Shown one piece after another: positions 8,447 to 18,244 of a stretch of 64,000 bases of DNA. A model generated the notes under the pieces. It made no database searches, was not told where the DNA came from, and worked only from the letters and a program-made list of their open reading frames with translations. Each line of letters begins with the position of its first letter. The stretch's first letter is position 1. Position numbers and translations under genes: made by a program. Origin of the DNA: Paenibacillus agri (GTDB lineage Bacteria; Bacillota; Bacilli; Paenibacillales; Paenibacillaceae); the NCBI RefSeq assembly GCF_013359945.1, contig NZ_JABWCS010000190.1, positions 1 through 64,000 of the forward strand, given 5' to 3'.

Positions 8447-9094
8447 TTATTCCTCCCGGTTGTCGGCAATCCAGGTGTCTATGACCTCCGGACTCCACTC
8501 TATAAAGGTTCCCTGTCTCATCTGATCCAACACATCAAGCCCTTCCAGCCTGCGGAGAAGCTGCCTGCGAACCGACGAAGATGGCTCCCTGCGCTTAATC
8601 TCTCCTCGCATCCGGTACAGAAAATCCAGATAGGGCTCGTATTCATCACCCAGTAACTCCTCCAGCTGTTCCCTGATCTTTGTGACCGCTCCGGGACCCG
8701 CTCCCGATGCGGATACGGCAACGGTTAACCTCCCCCGCCGAAGAACAGCAGGTGTAATAAAAGTTCCGGCCTCCCCATGACTGACCACATTCACGGGAAC
8801 CCCCTGCACTCTGGCCTCATGAGCCACTTCCCCATTCACCTGCTCATCATTGCTAGCCGCATATACGAGAAAGGCTCCGCGGGTATCACCGGGAGCATAG
8901 TGGCGGCTTAACCAGATCAAGCGACCTGTTTCAGCGAGTACGGTCAATGCCGCTGTCAATTCAGGACTGATCACCGTGACTACCGCACCGGCTTCCAGCA
9001 GACCAAGCACCCTGCGCTCCGCTACAGCTCCGCCGCCGATCACAACACAGTGTTGTCCTGAACAGTCGAGCATTATCGGCAAATAGAGTGGCAT
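8447..9094 (-). CDS. Precorrin-2 dehydrogenase / sirohydrochlorin ferrochelatase-type protein
   Basis: 215 aa protein of the Met8p/CysG-N family. It oxidises precorrin-2 with NAD+ to sirohydrochlorin and may also insert iron to give siroheme. The Rossmann motif VVIGGGAVAERRVLGLLEAGA is at the N-terminus (about residues 17-37), and ASNDEQVNGEVA and NVVSHGEAGTFITPAVLRRG follow. Together with the SUMT half of the fusion downstream it supplies the siroheme branch. This gene is an extra member compared with the Bacillus hemAXCDBL order. Which of the two activities it has cannot be read from sequence. Confidence 0.88.
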   Translation of the reverse strand: MPLYLPIMLDCSGQHCVVIGGGAVAERRVLGLLEAGAVVTVISPELTAALTVLAETGRLIWLSRHYAPGDTRGAFLVYAASNDEQVNGEVAHEARVQGVPVNVVSHGEAGTFITPAVLRRGRLTVAVSASGAGPGAVTKIREQLEELLGDEYEPYLDFLYRMRGEIKRREPSSSVRRQLLRRLEGLDVLDQMRQGTFIEWSPEVIDTWIADNREE

Positions 9095-9100
9095 GTGATC

Positions 9101-9925
9101 TCACTCCCCGCCCCAGCGGTGGAAATTCGACCAGGAGTTCAGCAGGAAGTTGAGGATAATGAATCCATATCCTGAGATCGCCCAACGGGCCATCAACACT
9201 CCGCTATTCTGGCCAGACCGCTTTAATATAAGATAAGCTATGTAAATCCCCAGGCCGATCAATGTGGTCAGCACTTTTAAATCCTGAAACAACATCAGAC
9301 GTCCTTCTACGACAATTGAAAGTCCTGCCATTACTAGCGAAAAGACCAGTAACGGGGTTCCAGTCAGAACCGAATAATAAGTGTATTTATCAAGCACCTC
9401 AAGGCTTGGCAGACGGCGAATTCTGTCACTCCACTTCTTGTTCTTCAAGCGGGAATGCAGGAACAAATACATGATCGCAAACGCCGTCCCCAATGTCAGT
9501 GCCGCAAAGCTCAAATTCGCCAAAATAATATGCACGGCCAGCCAGCCGTGTACCGCACTCCAGCTCTGTAGCGTATGATCCTCGGCCGTTAGCCAGACCC
9601 GGTTGAGCAGGAATACGCTAAATCCCGCCACGCTGAGCAAAAGAATCGTAAACTCCGATCTTCGTGTCAATGCTATCCCAAGTGAGGTCAACACAATACT
9701 GAACGAGAACCAGAACAAGAAATCATACGGGGTAAAAATCGGCAGCCCTCCCTCCTCAGAGAAGCGGATACCGAGGCCCGTAAGCTGAAGCAGGCCGACA
9801 ACAACAAGAAGCCCTGTGCCCAGCCGTTTTTCACTCGGACTCCGCCGAAGGCAATCCGAGAAAACAAACAGCAGGCTCAAGGCATACACCAGCAGAGCGG
9901 CATCATATATTCCGTTCAACAGCAT
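9101..9925 (-). CDS. hemX: HemX-type integral membrane protein (cytochrome c assembly family)
   Basis: About 274 aa with eight or so hydrophobic segments, of the CcsA/HemX family. In Bacillus HemX lowers the amount of glutamyl-tRNA reductase post-transcriptionally. WSAVHGWLAVHIILANLSFAALTLG and SGYGFIILNFLLNSWSNFHRW show the family's conserved His and Trp. I chose the ATG at 9925 (MLLNGIYDAALL): AGGTGA lies just upstream and overlaps the hemA stop. The longer reading frame from 9958 would overlap hemA by 29 bp. Confidence 0.88.
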   Translation of the reverse strand: MLLNGIYDAALLVYALSLLFVFSDCLRRSPSEKRLGTGLLVVVGLLQLTGLGIRFSEEGGLPIFTPYDFLFWFSFSIVLTSLGIALTRRSEFTILLLSVAGFSVFLLNRVWLTAEDHTLQSWSAVHGWLAVHIILANLSFAALTLGTAFAIMYLFLHSRLKNKKWSDRIRRLPSLEVLDKYTYYSVLTGTPLLVFSLVMAGLSIVVEGRLMLFQDLKVLTTLIGLGIYIAYLILKRSGQNSGVLMARWAISGYGFIILNFLLNSWSNFHRWGGE

Positions 9926-9929
9926 CTGC

Positions 9930-11327
9930 TCACCTGCCCAGCAGGCCAGCCGAAGCAAGCGTTGTTCCTGGCAGTACTACATTGGCAGCTGCGCCTGTTA
10001 CTTGTTTACCATGGGCCGGATTGGTAGATGGGGAGCCTCCAGCCTGCGGGCCTTCATCGATATGATCCTGCAGCGCGAAGATTTTAGAGAAATAATCCAA
10101 GGCTTCACTTCCCTGCTTGCCCCCGGACATCTCCTTGATCACATTAATCGGATCATGCATCATCTGGTTCACGATGCTCTTCGTCAAACGGCGGATTACC
10201 TTGCGCTGATGATCATCCAGCTCCGGCAGCTTGTTGAACAAGCTCTCCATCGTCTCTTCATGAATCGCATTCGATTTATCCTGGAGCGCACGGATCACCG
10301 GACGAACACCCAGCGTCTTGAGCCAGAGCTGAAACTCGTCCATTTCCTCACCAATCATGACCTCGATCTTGGCAGCTTCGCTGCGGCGCATCTCCAGATT
10401 GTTCTCTACAATGCCCTCCAGATCGTCAATATCATACAGGAACACACCGGATACATTGGCCGCCTCGGGATCAATATCCCGCGGAACCGCAATATCAATC
10501 ATGAACAGCGGCCGCGAAGGGCGGCGCTTCATGCCTTCCGCTACCTGCTGGGCCGTAAGCACATACCCTGCTGCCCCCGTAGAGCTGATCACAATATCCA
10601 CCTCATCGAGATGCTTCAGCGCGTCCTCAATCGTGCTCGGCTTGCCAGAGAACTTCTCGGCCAGTTCTGCCGCCCGCGACAGTGTGCGGTTAGCTACAAT
10701 CACCTCGGCAGCACCGCTGCTATAGAGGTGCTTCACGGTTAGTTCGCTCATTTTGCCGGCGCCAAGAATGAGTACTCTTTTACCAGTGAACATGCCAAAA
10801 ATACGCTTGCCCAGCTCCACAGCCGCATAACTGACCGACACTGCGCTCTCGCCGATCGAAGTCTCACTATGAGCCCGCTTGCCGAGCGTAACCGCCTGCT
10901 TGAACAGCTTATTGAACCACGTTCCAGTAGCCCCTTCCGCCTGTGCAGTCAAAAAAGCGCTGCGCACCTGTCCCAGGATTTGCGTCTCGCCAATCACCAT
11001 TGAATCCAGACCGCAAGTCACACGGAACAAATGTGCCATCGCCTGCTCGTCTTCATATATATACATATGCTGCGTAAATTGCTCACTTCTTACCCCGAAC
11101 CACTGTTCCATGAAGCCGCGGATGAAATATCCGCACATTTGGAGACGGTCCACGACCACGTATATCTCAGTCCGGTTGCAGGTGGCAACTACGACACCCT
11201 CCAGAACACTCTTCGTTCCCATTAATTGGTGAAGCGCTTCCGGTAAGTCTTGTTCCGCAAAAGCGAACTGCTCCCTCACCTCTACGGGCGCCGTACGATA
11301 ATTCAGTCCAACGACGACGATGTGCAT
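9930..11327 (-). CDS. hemA: Glutamyl-tRNA reductase
   Basis: Reduces glutamyl-tRNA(Glu) with NADPH to glutamate-1-semialdehyde, the committed and regulated step of C5 heme synthesis. 465 aa, usual size. Catalytic Cys50 is in VVATCNRTEIYVVV; MVIGETQILGQVR and the NADPH-binding LILGAGKMSELTVKHL are present; the C-terminal dimerisation helix follows. Start ATG has GGTGA 7 nt upstream. It is the first gene of the operon, has about 370 bp of non-coding DNA before it, and shares the stop/start junction with hemX, its likely negative regulator. Confidence 0.97.
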   Translation of the reverse strand: MHIVVVGLNYRTAPVEVREQFAFAEQDLPEALHQLMGTKSVLEGVVVATCNRTEIYVVVDRLQMCGYFIRGFMEQWFGVRSEQFTQHMYIYEDEQAMAHLFRVTCGLDSMVIGETQILGQVRSAFLTAQAEGATGTWFNKLFKQAVTLGKRAHSETSIGESAVSVSYAAVELGKRIFGMFTGKRVLILGAGKMSELTVKHLYSSGAAEVIVANRTLSRAAELAEKFSGKPSTIEDALKHLDEVDIVISSTGAAGYVLTAQQVAEGMKRRPSRPLFMIDIAVPRDIDPEAANVSGVFLYDIDDLEGIVENNLEMRRSEAAKIEVMIGEEMDEFQLWLKTLGVRPVIRALQDKSNAIHEETMESLFNKLPELDDHQRKVIRRLTKSIVNQMMHDPINVIKEMSGGKQGSEALDYFSKIFALQDHIDEGPQAGGSPSTNPAHGKQVTGAAANVVLPGTTLASAGLLGR

Positions 11328-11614
11328 CGCAAGTTCACCATCCTAGTCTCATTTATTGCTGTAATTACTGCTGCATCACGATCTCATACTTATATCTGAA
11401 TGACAACTCTTTCACATCATCATCAAACGCTGTGTTAAGTATATCACACGAAATTACGACTTTTTACATATTTTTTGAACGGTTTATGAACTCCAGATAA
11501 TAATTATTATAAATAAAAATCAATGGAAACTCCATGGTTAGGATGGGGAAAATTTGTTTTTTTATTAGTGATTCACCAAACTGCCTCAAACTAATCTGTC
11601 TAACAAATTTCTGC
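11328..11614 (-). promoter_or_regulatory. hemA upstream region with candidate promoter
   Basis: Minus-strand TGTGATATACT gives a good extended -10 (TATACT at 11438-11443) with only a weak -35. The transcript would have a leader of about 105 nt. The region is AT-rich. I see no T-box, riboswitch or known operator. The promoter lies just after the terminator of the SLH gene. Confidence 0.45.
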
Positions 11615-11655
11615 AAAAAAACGGCGAAACAGAAGTTGCTTGCTTCTGTCCGCCG
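11615..11655 (-). terminator. Intrinsic terminator of the SLH/Ig-like protein gene
   Basis: Arms ACAGAAG and CTTCTGT extended by CGGCG/CGCCG, followed on the minus strand by seven T (plus 11615-11621). It lies about 45 bp after the stop codon at 11700. Confidence 0.85.
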
Positions 11656-11699
11656 CTTGCCATAAGCCGGAACTTAGATATTAAGAAATGAGGTTCCGA

Positions 11700-13892
11700 T
11701 TATTCTTTGGCCTCTTCCGGTGTATATACTACCGTTTTTTCAACCGTTGTAAACTTACCGTATTTGTTAGTAACCTTGAAGATAAAGCTGTTACTGCCTT
11801 CCTTAAGCGTGACCATCTTGTTGAAAGAGCCATAGCTGCCTACCAGTTGATCATTAAGATAAATTTTCGGAGAGCTGTCATTGGCATCTGTAGTATTACC
11901 GCTTAACGTAATCTGTCCATTACTGGTCGTCTCAGGAATGTAGTCTAATTGAAGCTCTGGCGCAGCAATTGTGAATACTACAATCTTTTTGATCGTTGCT
12001 GAGCTTTTGCCAAGATTATTTGTTGCCTTGAAGGTAAACACATTCTCGCCTTCCTTAAGCGTAACTGTCTTGTTGAAGGAGCCGTAGCTGCCTACCAGTT
12101 GATCATTCATATAGATCTTCGGAGAACTGTCATTCTTATCTGTTGCCGTCCCGCTCAGGGTGATGGTGGCATCATTGCTGGTTTCCGGTACCAAATCCAG
12201 AACAAGCTCCGGTCCGCCCACAGAGAAGATAATCTTTTTGGTAATCGTTTCTGAGATTTTGCCAAGACTATTCGTTGCCTTGAAGATAAACACGTTCTCG
12301 CCTTCCTTAAGCGTAACTGTCTTGTTGAAGGAGCCGTAGCTGCCTACCAGTTGATCATTCATATAGATCTTCGGAGAGCTGTCATTGTTATCTGTCGCCG
12401 TCCCGCTCAGGGTGATGGTAGCATCATTGCTGGTTTCTGGTACCAGATCCAGAACAAGCTGCGGTCGGTACGACAAGAAGGTAATCTTCTTGGTGATCGT
12501 TGGCGAGCTTTTGTCAATATTATTCGTTGCCTTAAAGGTAAACACATTCTCGCCTTCGTTAAGCGTAACTGTCTTGTTGAAGGAACCGTAGCTGCCTACC
12601 AGCTGGTCATTCATATAGATCTTCGGGGAATTGTCGTTCTTATCCGTTGCCGTACCGCTAAGCGTAATGGTGTTTTTATTCGTCTTTTCAGGAGTAGCAT
12701 CAATTACCAGATTCGGTCCAGCCAGTGAGAACGTGATTTGCTTCTCCACCACTGCTGTTTTACCGTACTTATTCTTGGCAGTCACAACGATCTTGTTGAC
12801 TCCTTCTTTCAGGAGAATATCCGCACTCCACTCACCGTTATAAGACACATGTACACCCTTATCGTTGATCCATACTGTCGCAGGCGAATCACTACTGTCT
12901 CTAACCGTACCGCTGATTTTCGCGGATGGCTGATTGGTCGTATCAGGCGCTTGAACGGTCAGCTTCGGTCCCGTTGTCTCGAAGGTAACCTGTTTCTTTA
13001 CGATTTTGGAGCGTCCGTTAGGGAGTACAGCCTTGAACACAAACTCGTATACTTTCTCCCCTTCATCCAAACTGTAGGCTTCCGCAAAAGAACCGTTGTT
13101 GTTCTCCACTTCATCCTCATTAATGTACACCTTGGCGTCCGCATTGACTTTGCCCGTAATCTTGATCGTCGCTTCGGATACGTTAGCAGGCACCTGAACA
13201 TCCAATTGTACATCTTTGCTCGCATTGGTGTAAGAGGACTTCAGCACCCGATACAGCAGCGTAGCCACAGAGGCTCTATTAATTGGAGCGTTCGGCTTGA
13301 AGCTTCCATCCGGGAAGCCTTGAATCAGCTTCTTGTCCACAGCTACGGCAACCTCTTGGGCAAGCTGCGGAGAAATATCACCATAGTCATTGAACTTCCA
13401 GCGCAGTGCGCTGTCCGCTTCCACACCTTCAGTAGCCAGTCCCATAGCCCGCACTAGCGCTACCGCCACATCTTCACGGGTAGCCTTCGCTTGCGGATCA
13501 AAGAACGGCTTGCCCTTCATAGGGAAGTAACCTGTCAGGTAGTCCTTGGAGGACTCCACATATTTATAGGCCCAGGAAGAGGGGGACACATCAGAGAACG
13601 TCTGCTCCTCAGCTTCCACCAAATCCAGACCAAACGTCAACGTAATCAGCTTCGCCAGCTGCTCACGTGTAATCGGCGCTTCAGGCTTAAACGTACCATC
13701 CGGGTTCCCGGTAATAATTCCCTGACTAGCCATACTCTCAATCGCTTCATTCGCCCAGTATGTAGTCTTCACATCAACAAAAACATATGAGCTGCTCTGC
13801 TGCACAACCGTAGCTGCATTAGCAACCCCGCCAAACAACAGACTGAGCAGCATCAACCAGACTGCCGCATAACGAATACTTTTCCCCTTCAC
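11700..13892 (-). CDS. Secreted SLH-domain protein with five Ig-like (glucodextranase-type) repeats
   Basis: About 730 aa, predicted cell-wall surface protein. A signal peptide (AVWLMLLSLLFGGVANA) is followed by three SLH modules (YWANEAIESMASQGIITG..ITREQLAKL, SSWAYKYVESSKDYLTG, LAQEVAVAVDKKLIQGFPDG), which bind pyruvylated wall polymers. Then come five beta repeats of about 85 aa with the core NDQLVGSYGSFNKTVTL. I place the start at GTG 13892: GGAGG lies 10 nt upstream and the signal peptide then begins at once. The ORF reaches 13949. Repeats at about 12040-12200 and 12296-12450 are almost identical in DNA, a likely site of recombination. Ligand unknown. A TATAAT box lies at 13983-13988. 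Confidence 0.85.
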   Translation of the reverse strand: MKGKSIRYAAVWLMLLSLLFGGVANAATVVQQSSSYVFVDVKTTYWANEAIESMASQGIITGNPDGTFKPEAPITREQLAKLITLTFGLDLVEAEEQTFSDVSPSSWAYKYVESSKDYLTGYFPMKGKPFFDPQAKATREDVAVALVRAMGLATEGVEADSALRWKFNDYGDISPQLAQEVAVAVDKKLIQGFPDGSFKPNAPINRASVATLLYRVLKSSYTNASKDVQLDVQVPANVSEATIKITGKVNADAKVYINEDEVENNNGSFAEAYSLDEGEKVYEFVFKAVLPNGRSKIVKKQVTFETTGPKLTVQAPDTTNQPSAKISGTVRDSSDSPATVWINDKGVHVSYNGEWSADILLKEGVNKIVVTAKNKYGKTAVVEKQITFSLAGPNLVIDATPEKTNKNTITLSGTATDKNDNSPKIYMNDQLVGSYGSFNKTVTLNEGENVFTFKATNNIDKSSPTITKKITFLSYRPQLVLDLVPETSNDATITLSGTATDNNDSSPKIYMNDQLVGSYGSFNKTVTLKEGENVFIFKATNSLGKISETITKKIIFSVGGPELVLDLVPETSNDATITLSGTATDKNDSSPKIYMNDQLVGSYGSFNKTVTLKEGENVFTFKATNNLGKSSATIKKIVVFTIAAPELQLDYIPETTSNGQITLSGNTTDANDSSPKIYLNDQLVGSYGSFNKMVTLKEGSNSFIFKVTNKYGKFTTVEKTVVYTPEEAKE

Positions 13893-13982
13893 TACCCCAT
13901 CGCCTCCACTATCTTCATCCATTGTTCTTCTACTCTCAGTATCTATCATCTATCAAGAGCAGAGAAGGATTTCCAAGGAATT

Positions 13983-13988
13983 ATTATA
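13983..13988 (-). promoter_or_regulatory. Candidate -10 box for the SLH/Ig-like gene
   Basis: A perfect TATAAT on the minus strand, preceded directly by TG. A -35-like TTACAT lies 15 bp upstream, which is short. It sits about 90 bp before the GTG start. Confidence 0.35.
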
Positions 13989-14048
13989 CAGGAAGTGGGT
14001 CATATGTAATAGGTGTAAGGACACAAAAGACCCGATCCCGGAGAAATC

Positions 14049-14693
14049 TCACCGAAACCAGGCCTTGATCTGATTAAGCACATCCTTCGCTTCTGGACCG
14101 TTATATCCAAAGGCATTCCCGATCATCTTCACATATTCATTAAATGTCGTCTCACGACTGTAGCGATCTCCCCACCAACGCCTGGCGTGGTAACCAGAAT
14201 CGGAGCCGATATACGTAAGCTCAATTCCCGACTTCTTATACACACGATCAAAAAGGATCTTCACTCTCCGCATGTGAAAGTCAGAGGAAACCACAATCGC
14301 AGAGGTAAAACCGTGCTCCTTCATTATGGGAAGGGTGAACTCGGCGTTCTGGTATGTGCTTCTCGCTTCGTTCTCGGTTAGAATGGCTTCTTGCGGAATA
14401 CCTAAGGCTAGAGCATTCTTAAACATATCACCGGCGGCGCTGGCTGATTCTTTGGCGTTTGACAGAATCATGTATGGGGCATAGCCTGCCTTGTATAACC
14501 TGGCTGCCTCCTCCAGCCGGCCGGAGCCACCACTGAGGACGACGATGACCTCGGTTTGTTTGGCTGGTTGGGTGAGGGTTAGAAAGCGGCCGGCGGTTAG
14601 GAAGGCTGTGAGCAGCAACAACAGAGACAAGTATGCAAGTACTCTTCTTTTGGACAACCTGCCTCTGTTTGTCTTATTAGCTCTTTTTTTCAT
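14049..14693 (-). CDS. YdcF/SanA-like DUF218 membrane protein
   Basis: 214 aa with one N-terminal membrane segment (VLAYLSLLLLLTAFLTAGRFL) after a Lys/Arg-rich start, then an external DUF218 domain: VIVVLSGGSGRLEEAARLY, SNAKESASAAGDMF, ENEARSTYQNAEF and VVSSDFHMRRVKILFDRVY. In other bacteria DUF218 proteins are linked to envelope polymer metabolism; the reaction is not established. It starts 3 bp after rfbB and is the last gene of the polysaccharide locus, so a role in handling the polymer is a reasonable inference only. Confidence 0.82.
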   Translation of the reverse strand: MKKRANKTNRGRLSKRRVLAYLSLLLLLTAFLTAGRFLTLTQPAKQTEVIVVLSGGSGRLEEAARLYKAGYAPYMILSNAKESASAAGDMFKNALALGIPQEAILTENEARSTYQNAEFTLPIMKEHGFTSAIVVSSDFHMRRVKILFDRVYKKSGIELTYIGSDSGYHARRWWGDRYSRETTFNEYVKMIGNAFGYNGPEAKDVLNQIKAWFR

Positions 14694-14696
14694 ATA

Positions 14697-15692
14697 TTAT
14701 TTGTTAGCTTCATTTCGAAGGATTTGTTCCCACCAATCAGTATTATCAATGTACCATTGGATAGTCTGCGCAATTCCTGTTTCAAACGTATAGGTTGGCT
14801 GCCAACCCAATTGTTCCAGTTTCGTAGGGTCAATGGCATAACGTTTATCATGTCCCAACCGATCTGTTACGAACTCTATTAAGTCCTCGGATTTTCCTAG
14901 AGTGTTTATGATAGTTTTAACAACCTCAAGGTTGGTGCGCTCATTATGTCCACCTACATTATAGACTTCCCCTTCTACACCCTGGTGCAACACAAGATCA
15001 ATGGCAGCACAGTGATCCCATACATGGAGCCAATCACGAATATTTTTACCGTCTCCATATACCGGAACCTTCTCATCATTCAGCAACTTAGAAATCGTCA
15101 ACGGAATTAGCTTCTCGGGAAAATGATACGGCCCATAATTATTGGAACAACGAGTAATATTCATAGGAAATCCGTAGGTTTCATAGTAAGCGCGAACTAG
15201 TAAATCAGATGCTGCCTTGCTTGCACTGTACGGACTGTTTGGCTGCAAGGGAGTGTCCTCGGTGAAAAATGATGTCGGATCAAAGTCCAACTCTCCGTAT
15301 ACTTCATCTGTGGACACATGAACGAATTTAGTAATTCCAAACTTCCTGGCCGCATCCAGCAACACCTGTGTCCCCATTACATTCGTTCGCACAAAAACTG
15401 CAGGGTCAGTGATAGAACGATCAACATGGCTTTCTGCAGCAAAATGTACAACATAAGAAAACTTCTCTTGCTCAAAAAGATTCGAAATTAATTCCCGCTC
15501 TGCAATATCTGCTTGTACAAACCGATAATTTGCTTTGCTCTCCATTTGGTGATGCTTCGTTAAATCCCCTGCGTAGGTTAGCAAGTCCAGATTCACAATA
15601 TCATAATTCGGATACTTATCAACCATATATTGAACGAAGTTGCCACCGATAAATCCGGCACCACCTGTAACCAGCACTTTTGGTTTACTCAT
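14697..15692 (-). CDS. rfbB: dTDP-glucose 4,6-dehydratase
   Basis: NAD-dependent SDR enzyme making dTDP-4-keto-6-deoxyglucose. 331 aa from the ATG at 15692, which has GAGGTG 7 nt upstream; an in-frame GTG three codons earlier lies on that site and is less likely. GGAGFIGGNFVQYM binds NAD, VSTDEVYGELD gives the Thr-Asp-Glu triad, and YSASKAASD the Tyr-x3-Lys. It forms an rfbA-rfbC-rfbB group with the two upstream genes. The final reductase, rfbD, is not beside them. Confidence 0.95.
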   Translation of the reverse strand: MSKPKVLVTGGAGFIGGNFVQYMVDKYPNYDIVNLDLLTYAGDLTKHHQMESKANYRFVQADIAERELISNLFEQEKFSYVVHFAAESHVDRSITDPAVFVRTNVMGTQVLLDAARKFGITKFVHVSTDEVYGELDFDPTSFFTEDTPLQPNSPYSASKAASDLLVRAYYETYGFPMNITRCSNNYGPYHFPEKLIPLTISKLLNDEKVPVYGDGKNIRDWLHVWDHCAAIDLVLHQGVEGEVYNVGGHNERTNLEVVKTIINTLGKSEDLIEFVTDRLGHDKRYAIDPTKLEQLGWQPTYTFETGIAQTIQWYIDNTDWWEQILRNEANK

Positions 15693-15722
15693 TAAATGCA
15701 CCTCAGATCTATACTATAAATA

Positions 15723-16283
15723 TTAAAGTTCATATGTGAAATTCAAATTAGCATCTTTTAACAAAGGAGCCTTCTCATCTTTAGCAGAGAGAACCGGTGT
15801 AACTTCAATAGGCCATTCGATGCCGATAGCAGGGTCATTCCACAGAATGCCACCATCACATTCCGGGGCATATAACTCATCGCATTTATATTGAACTTCA
15901 ACATCCTCAGTCAACGTCATAAATCCATGGGCAAACCCTTTAGGAATCAGTAATTGCTTCTTATTCTCCGCACTGAGTTCAATTCCAAACCATTTGCTAT
16001 AAGTTGGACTTCCCTTACGAATGTCTACAACTACATCAAAAATAACACCCCGTGTACAACGTACCAGCTTCGTCTGTGCTTTAGGATGTAATTGATAGTG
16101 CAAACCGCGTAGTGTACCCTTAGTCGCAGAGTAGGATTGGTTATCTTGTACAAAATCCAGTTCAATACCATGCTCTTTAAATTTTGCAGTACTATAGGTT
16201 TCCGTAAACCACCCTCGGTGATCTCCGAATACGGTCGGTTCGACGACCATTACCCCTTGTAAAAAAGTCTCAGTTATTTTCAT
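15723..16283 (-). CDS. rfbC: dTDP-4-dehydrorhamnose 3,5-epimerase
   Basis: Cupin-fold epimerase, third step of dTDP-L-rhamnose synthesis. 186 aa from the ATG at 16283. Family motifs DHRGWFTETYS, LDFVQDNQSYS, GTLRGLHYQLHP (catalytic His) and IPKGFAHGFMTL are all present. It lies 20 bp after rfbA. It supplies dTDP-4-keto-L-rhamnose, which needs an RfbD reductase not seen in this window. Confidence 0.95.
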   Translation of the reverse strand: MKITETFLQGVMVVEPTVFGDHRGWFTETYSTAKFKEHGIELDFVQDNQSYSATKGTLRGLHYQLHPKAQTKLVRCTRGVIFDVVVDIRKGSPTYSKWFGIELSAENKKQLLIPKGFAHGFMTLTEDVEVQYKCDELYAPECDGGILWNDPAIGIEWPIEVTPVLSAKDEKAPLLKDANLNFTYEL

Positions 16284-16303
16284 AGCCACCACACTTTCTG
16301 TTG

Positions 16304-17182
16304 TTAGTATTGTATCTTACCCGTTGCGACTTTCATCAAGTACTGACCATAACCAGTCTTACTCAATTTCTCCCCGCAATCCCACAAATGCTCTTTCGTA
16401 ATCCATCCGTTAATATAGGCAATTTCTTCAGGAGCCGCTATCTTGATTCCTTGATGATCCTCAATAGTCCGCACAAAGTTAGTAGCATCGACCAGACTTT
16501 GATGAGTTCCTGTATCCAACCATGTGAAGCCACGTCCCAATAGTTCTACATCAAGCTCACCAAGATTTAAATATGCCTCATTTATTGAAGTAATCTCCAA
16601 TTCCCCACGTGAAGAGACCTTAACATTCTTAGCAATCTCAATAACTCTATTATCATAAAAATATAGACCAGTAATTGCGTAGTTAGACTTCGGTTGAGCC
16701 GGTTTTTCTTCTACGCTCAGCACCTTGCCCTCTTCATTAAATTCTACAACTCCGAACCGTTCTGGATCTTGCACATGATAGCCGAATACTGTAGCCCCAT
16801 GTATTTTAGAAGAAGCACGCTGCAATATCTTCCGCATTCCATTTCCATAGTAGATATTATCTCCAAGAATCATGGCAACCGAATCATCACCAATAAAACT
16901 CTCACCTAAAATAAAAGCCTGAGCTAAGCCGTCAGGACTTGGTTGTACTATGTATTGTAAGGAGATGCCGAATTGAGATCCGTCACCTAAAAGACTTTCG
17001 AATCTCGGCGTATCTTCTGGGGTAGAGATAATGAGAATGTCTTTTATACCTGCGAGCATTAAAGTGGATAGCGGATAATAGATCATTGGTTTGTCGTAAA
17101 CAGGAAGCAGTTGTTTACTCGTAACCATGGTTAATGGATATAGGCGAGTGCCGCTACCGCCGGCTAGGATGATGCCTTTCAT
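16304..17182 (-). CDS. rfbA: Glucose-1-phosphate thymidylyltransferase
   Basis: Makes dTDP-glucose from glucose-1-phosphate and dTTP. 292 aa, typical length. N-terminal signature [16 protein letters not shown] with the nucleotide-binding loop, then [25 protein letters not shown] and [16 protein letters not shown]. First gene of the rfbACB set, downstream of the UDP-uronate genes of the same locus. Confidence 0.96.
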   Translation of the reverse strand: MKGIILAGGSGTRLYPLTMVTSKQLLPVYDKPMIYYPLSTLMLAGIKDILIISTPEDTPRFESLLGDGSQFGISLQYIVQPSPDGLAQAFILGESFIGDDSVAMILGDNIYYGNGMRKILQRASSKIHGATVFGYHVQDPERFGVVEFNEEGKVLSVEEKPAQPKSNYAITGLYFYDNRVIEIAKNVKVSSRGELEITSINEAYLNLGELDVELLGRGFTWLDTGTHQSLVDATNFVRTIEDHQGIKIAAPEEIAYINGWITKEHLWDCGEKLSKTGYGQYLMKVATGKIQY

Positions 17183-17205
17183 GTTAATCTCATCTCTTTC
17201 TATTA

Positions 17206-18231
17206 TTAAATTTTATAATATTCCACATACCAATCAGTAAATTTCTGCAACCCTTCCTCTATGGAAGTCTTCGGCTTAAATCCTACAGCTTGTTGTAATA
17301 AGGCTGTAGAAGCATACGTAGCAGGTACATCTCCTGGTTTAATTGGCTCAAATACTTTATTAAACGTCACCGTTCTACCAATAGACTTACTTAAACACTT
17401 CTCTAGTGTTTCAATAAACACCATCAACTTCTCAGGACTGTTATTTCCGATATTGAAGACCTTATGGGGAACTGTATCCGAAGGTGCTTTACTTAAAAGC
17501 CTCTCGATACCCTCAATAATGTCGTCTACGTATGTAAAGTCTCGATACAGATCATTCTGAAAATCACCGTTATTAAATATCTTAATAGATTCACCAGCAA
17601 AATATTTCTGAGTAAATCCGAAATAAGCCATATCCGGTCGACCCAGTGGTCCATAAACAGTGAAGAAGCGTAGACCAGTAGCCGGTATCTTGTAAAGATG
17701 GCTATAGGTATGCGCCATTAATTCATTCGACTTTTTGGTAGCTGCATAGAGTGATTCCGGGTGATCTACAACATCTGATTCTTCAAATGGTACCTTTTTG
17801 TTAGAACCATAAACAGAACTAGATGAAGCATATACGAGATGATCAACAGGGTAATTTCTACACGCTTCAAGAATGTTATAAAAACCAATAATATTGCTCT
17901 GAATATAAACATCGGGATTCTCTATGGAGTATCGCACCCCCGCTTGAGCTGCTAGATTCACAACTATGCTCGGCCTATAATCTTCAAAGACCTTTGTAAT
18001 CATATCTTTATCTGATATGTCAGCTTTAAAAAATTCATATCGGCTAAAGGATTGAAGTTGCTCTAATCGGTAATGTTTGAGTTTAATATCATAATAATCA
18101 TTAATATTATCAACGCCAATCACCCGACAGCCTTGCTCCAATAACCTTTTCGATAAGTAAAATCCGATAAAGCCTGCTGCTCCAGTAATTAGATATGTTT
18201 TCGAGGTATCCATAGGTAGATCGTTCAACAA
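17206..18231 (-). CDS. UDP-glucuronate 4-epimerase-type SDR protein
   Basis: 341 aa extended SDR of the CapI/LspL type, which interconverts UDP-glucuronate and UDP-galacturonate. [15 protein letters not shown] binds [19 protein letters not shown] is the signature segment of uronate epimerases; ASSSSVYG and YAATKKSNE give Ser and the Tyr-x3-Lys. Its partner UDP-glucose dehydrogenase lies immediately upstream, which supports the substrate. The start is probably TTG (18231 or 18228) behind AGGAGA; the first ATG is at 18213. Confidence 0.88.
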   Translation of the reverse strand: MLNDLPMDTSKTYLITGAAGFIGFYLSKRLLEQGCRVIGVDNINDYYDIKLKHYRLEQLQSFSRYEFFKADISDKDMITKVFEDYRPSIVVNLAAQAGVRYSIENPDVYIQSNIIGFYNILEACRNYPVDHLVYASSSSVYGSNKKVPFEESDVVDHPESLYAATKKSNELMAHTYSHLYKIPATGLRFFTVYGPLGRPDMAYFGFTQKYFAGESIKIFNNGDFQNDLYRDFTYVDDIIEGIERLLSKAPSDTVPHKVFNIGNNSPEKLMVFIETLEKCLSKSIGRTVTFNKVFEPIKPGDVPATYASTALLQQAVGFKPKTSIEEGLQKFTDWYVEYYKI

Positions 18232-18244
18232 GCTATCTCCTCCA

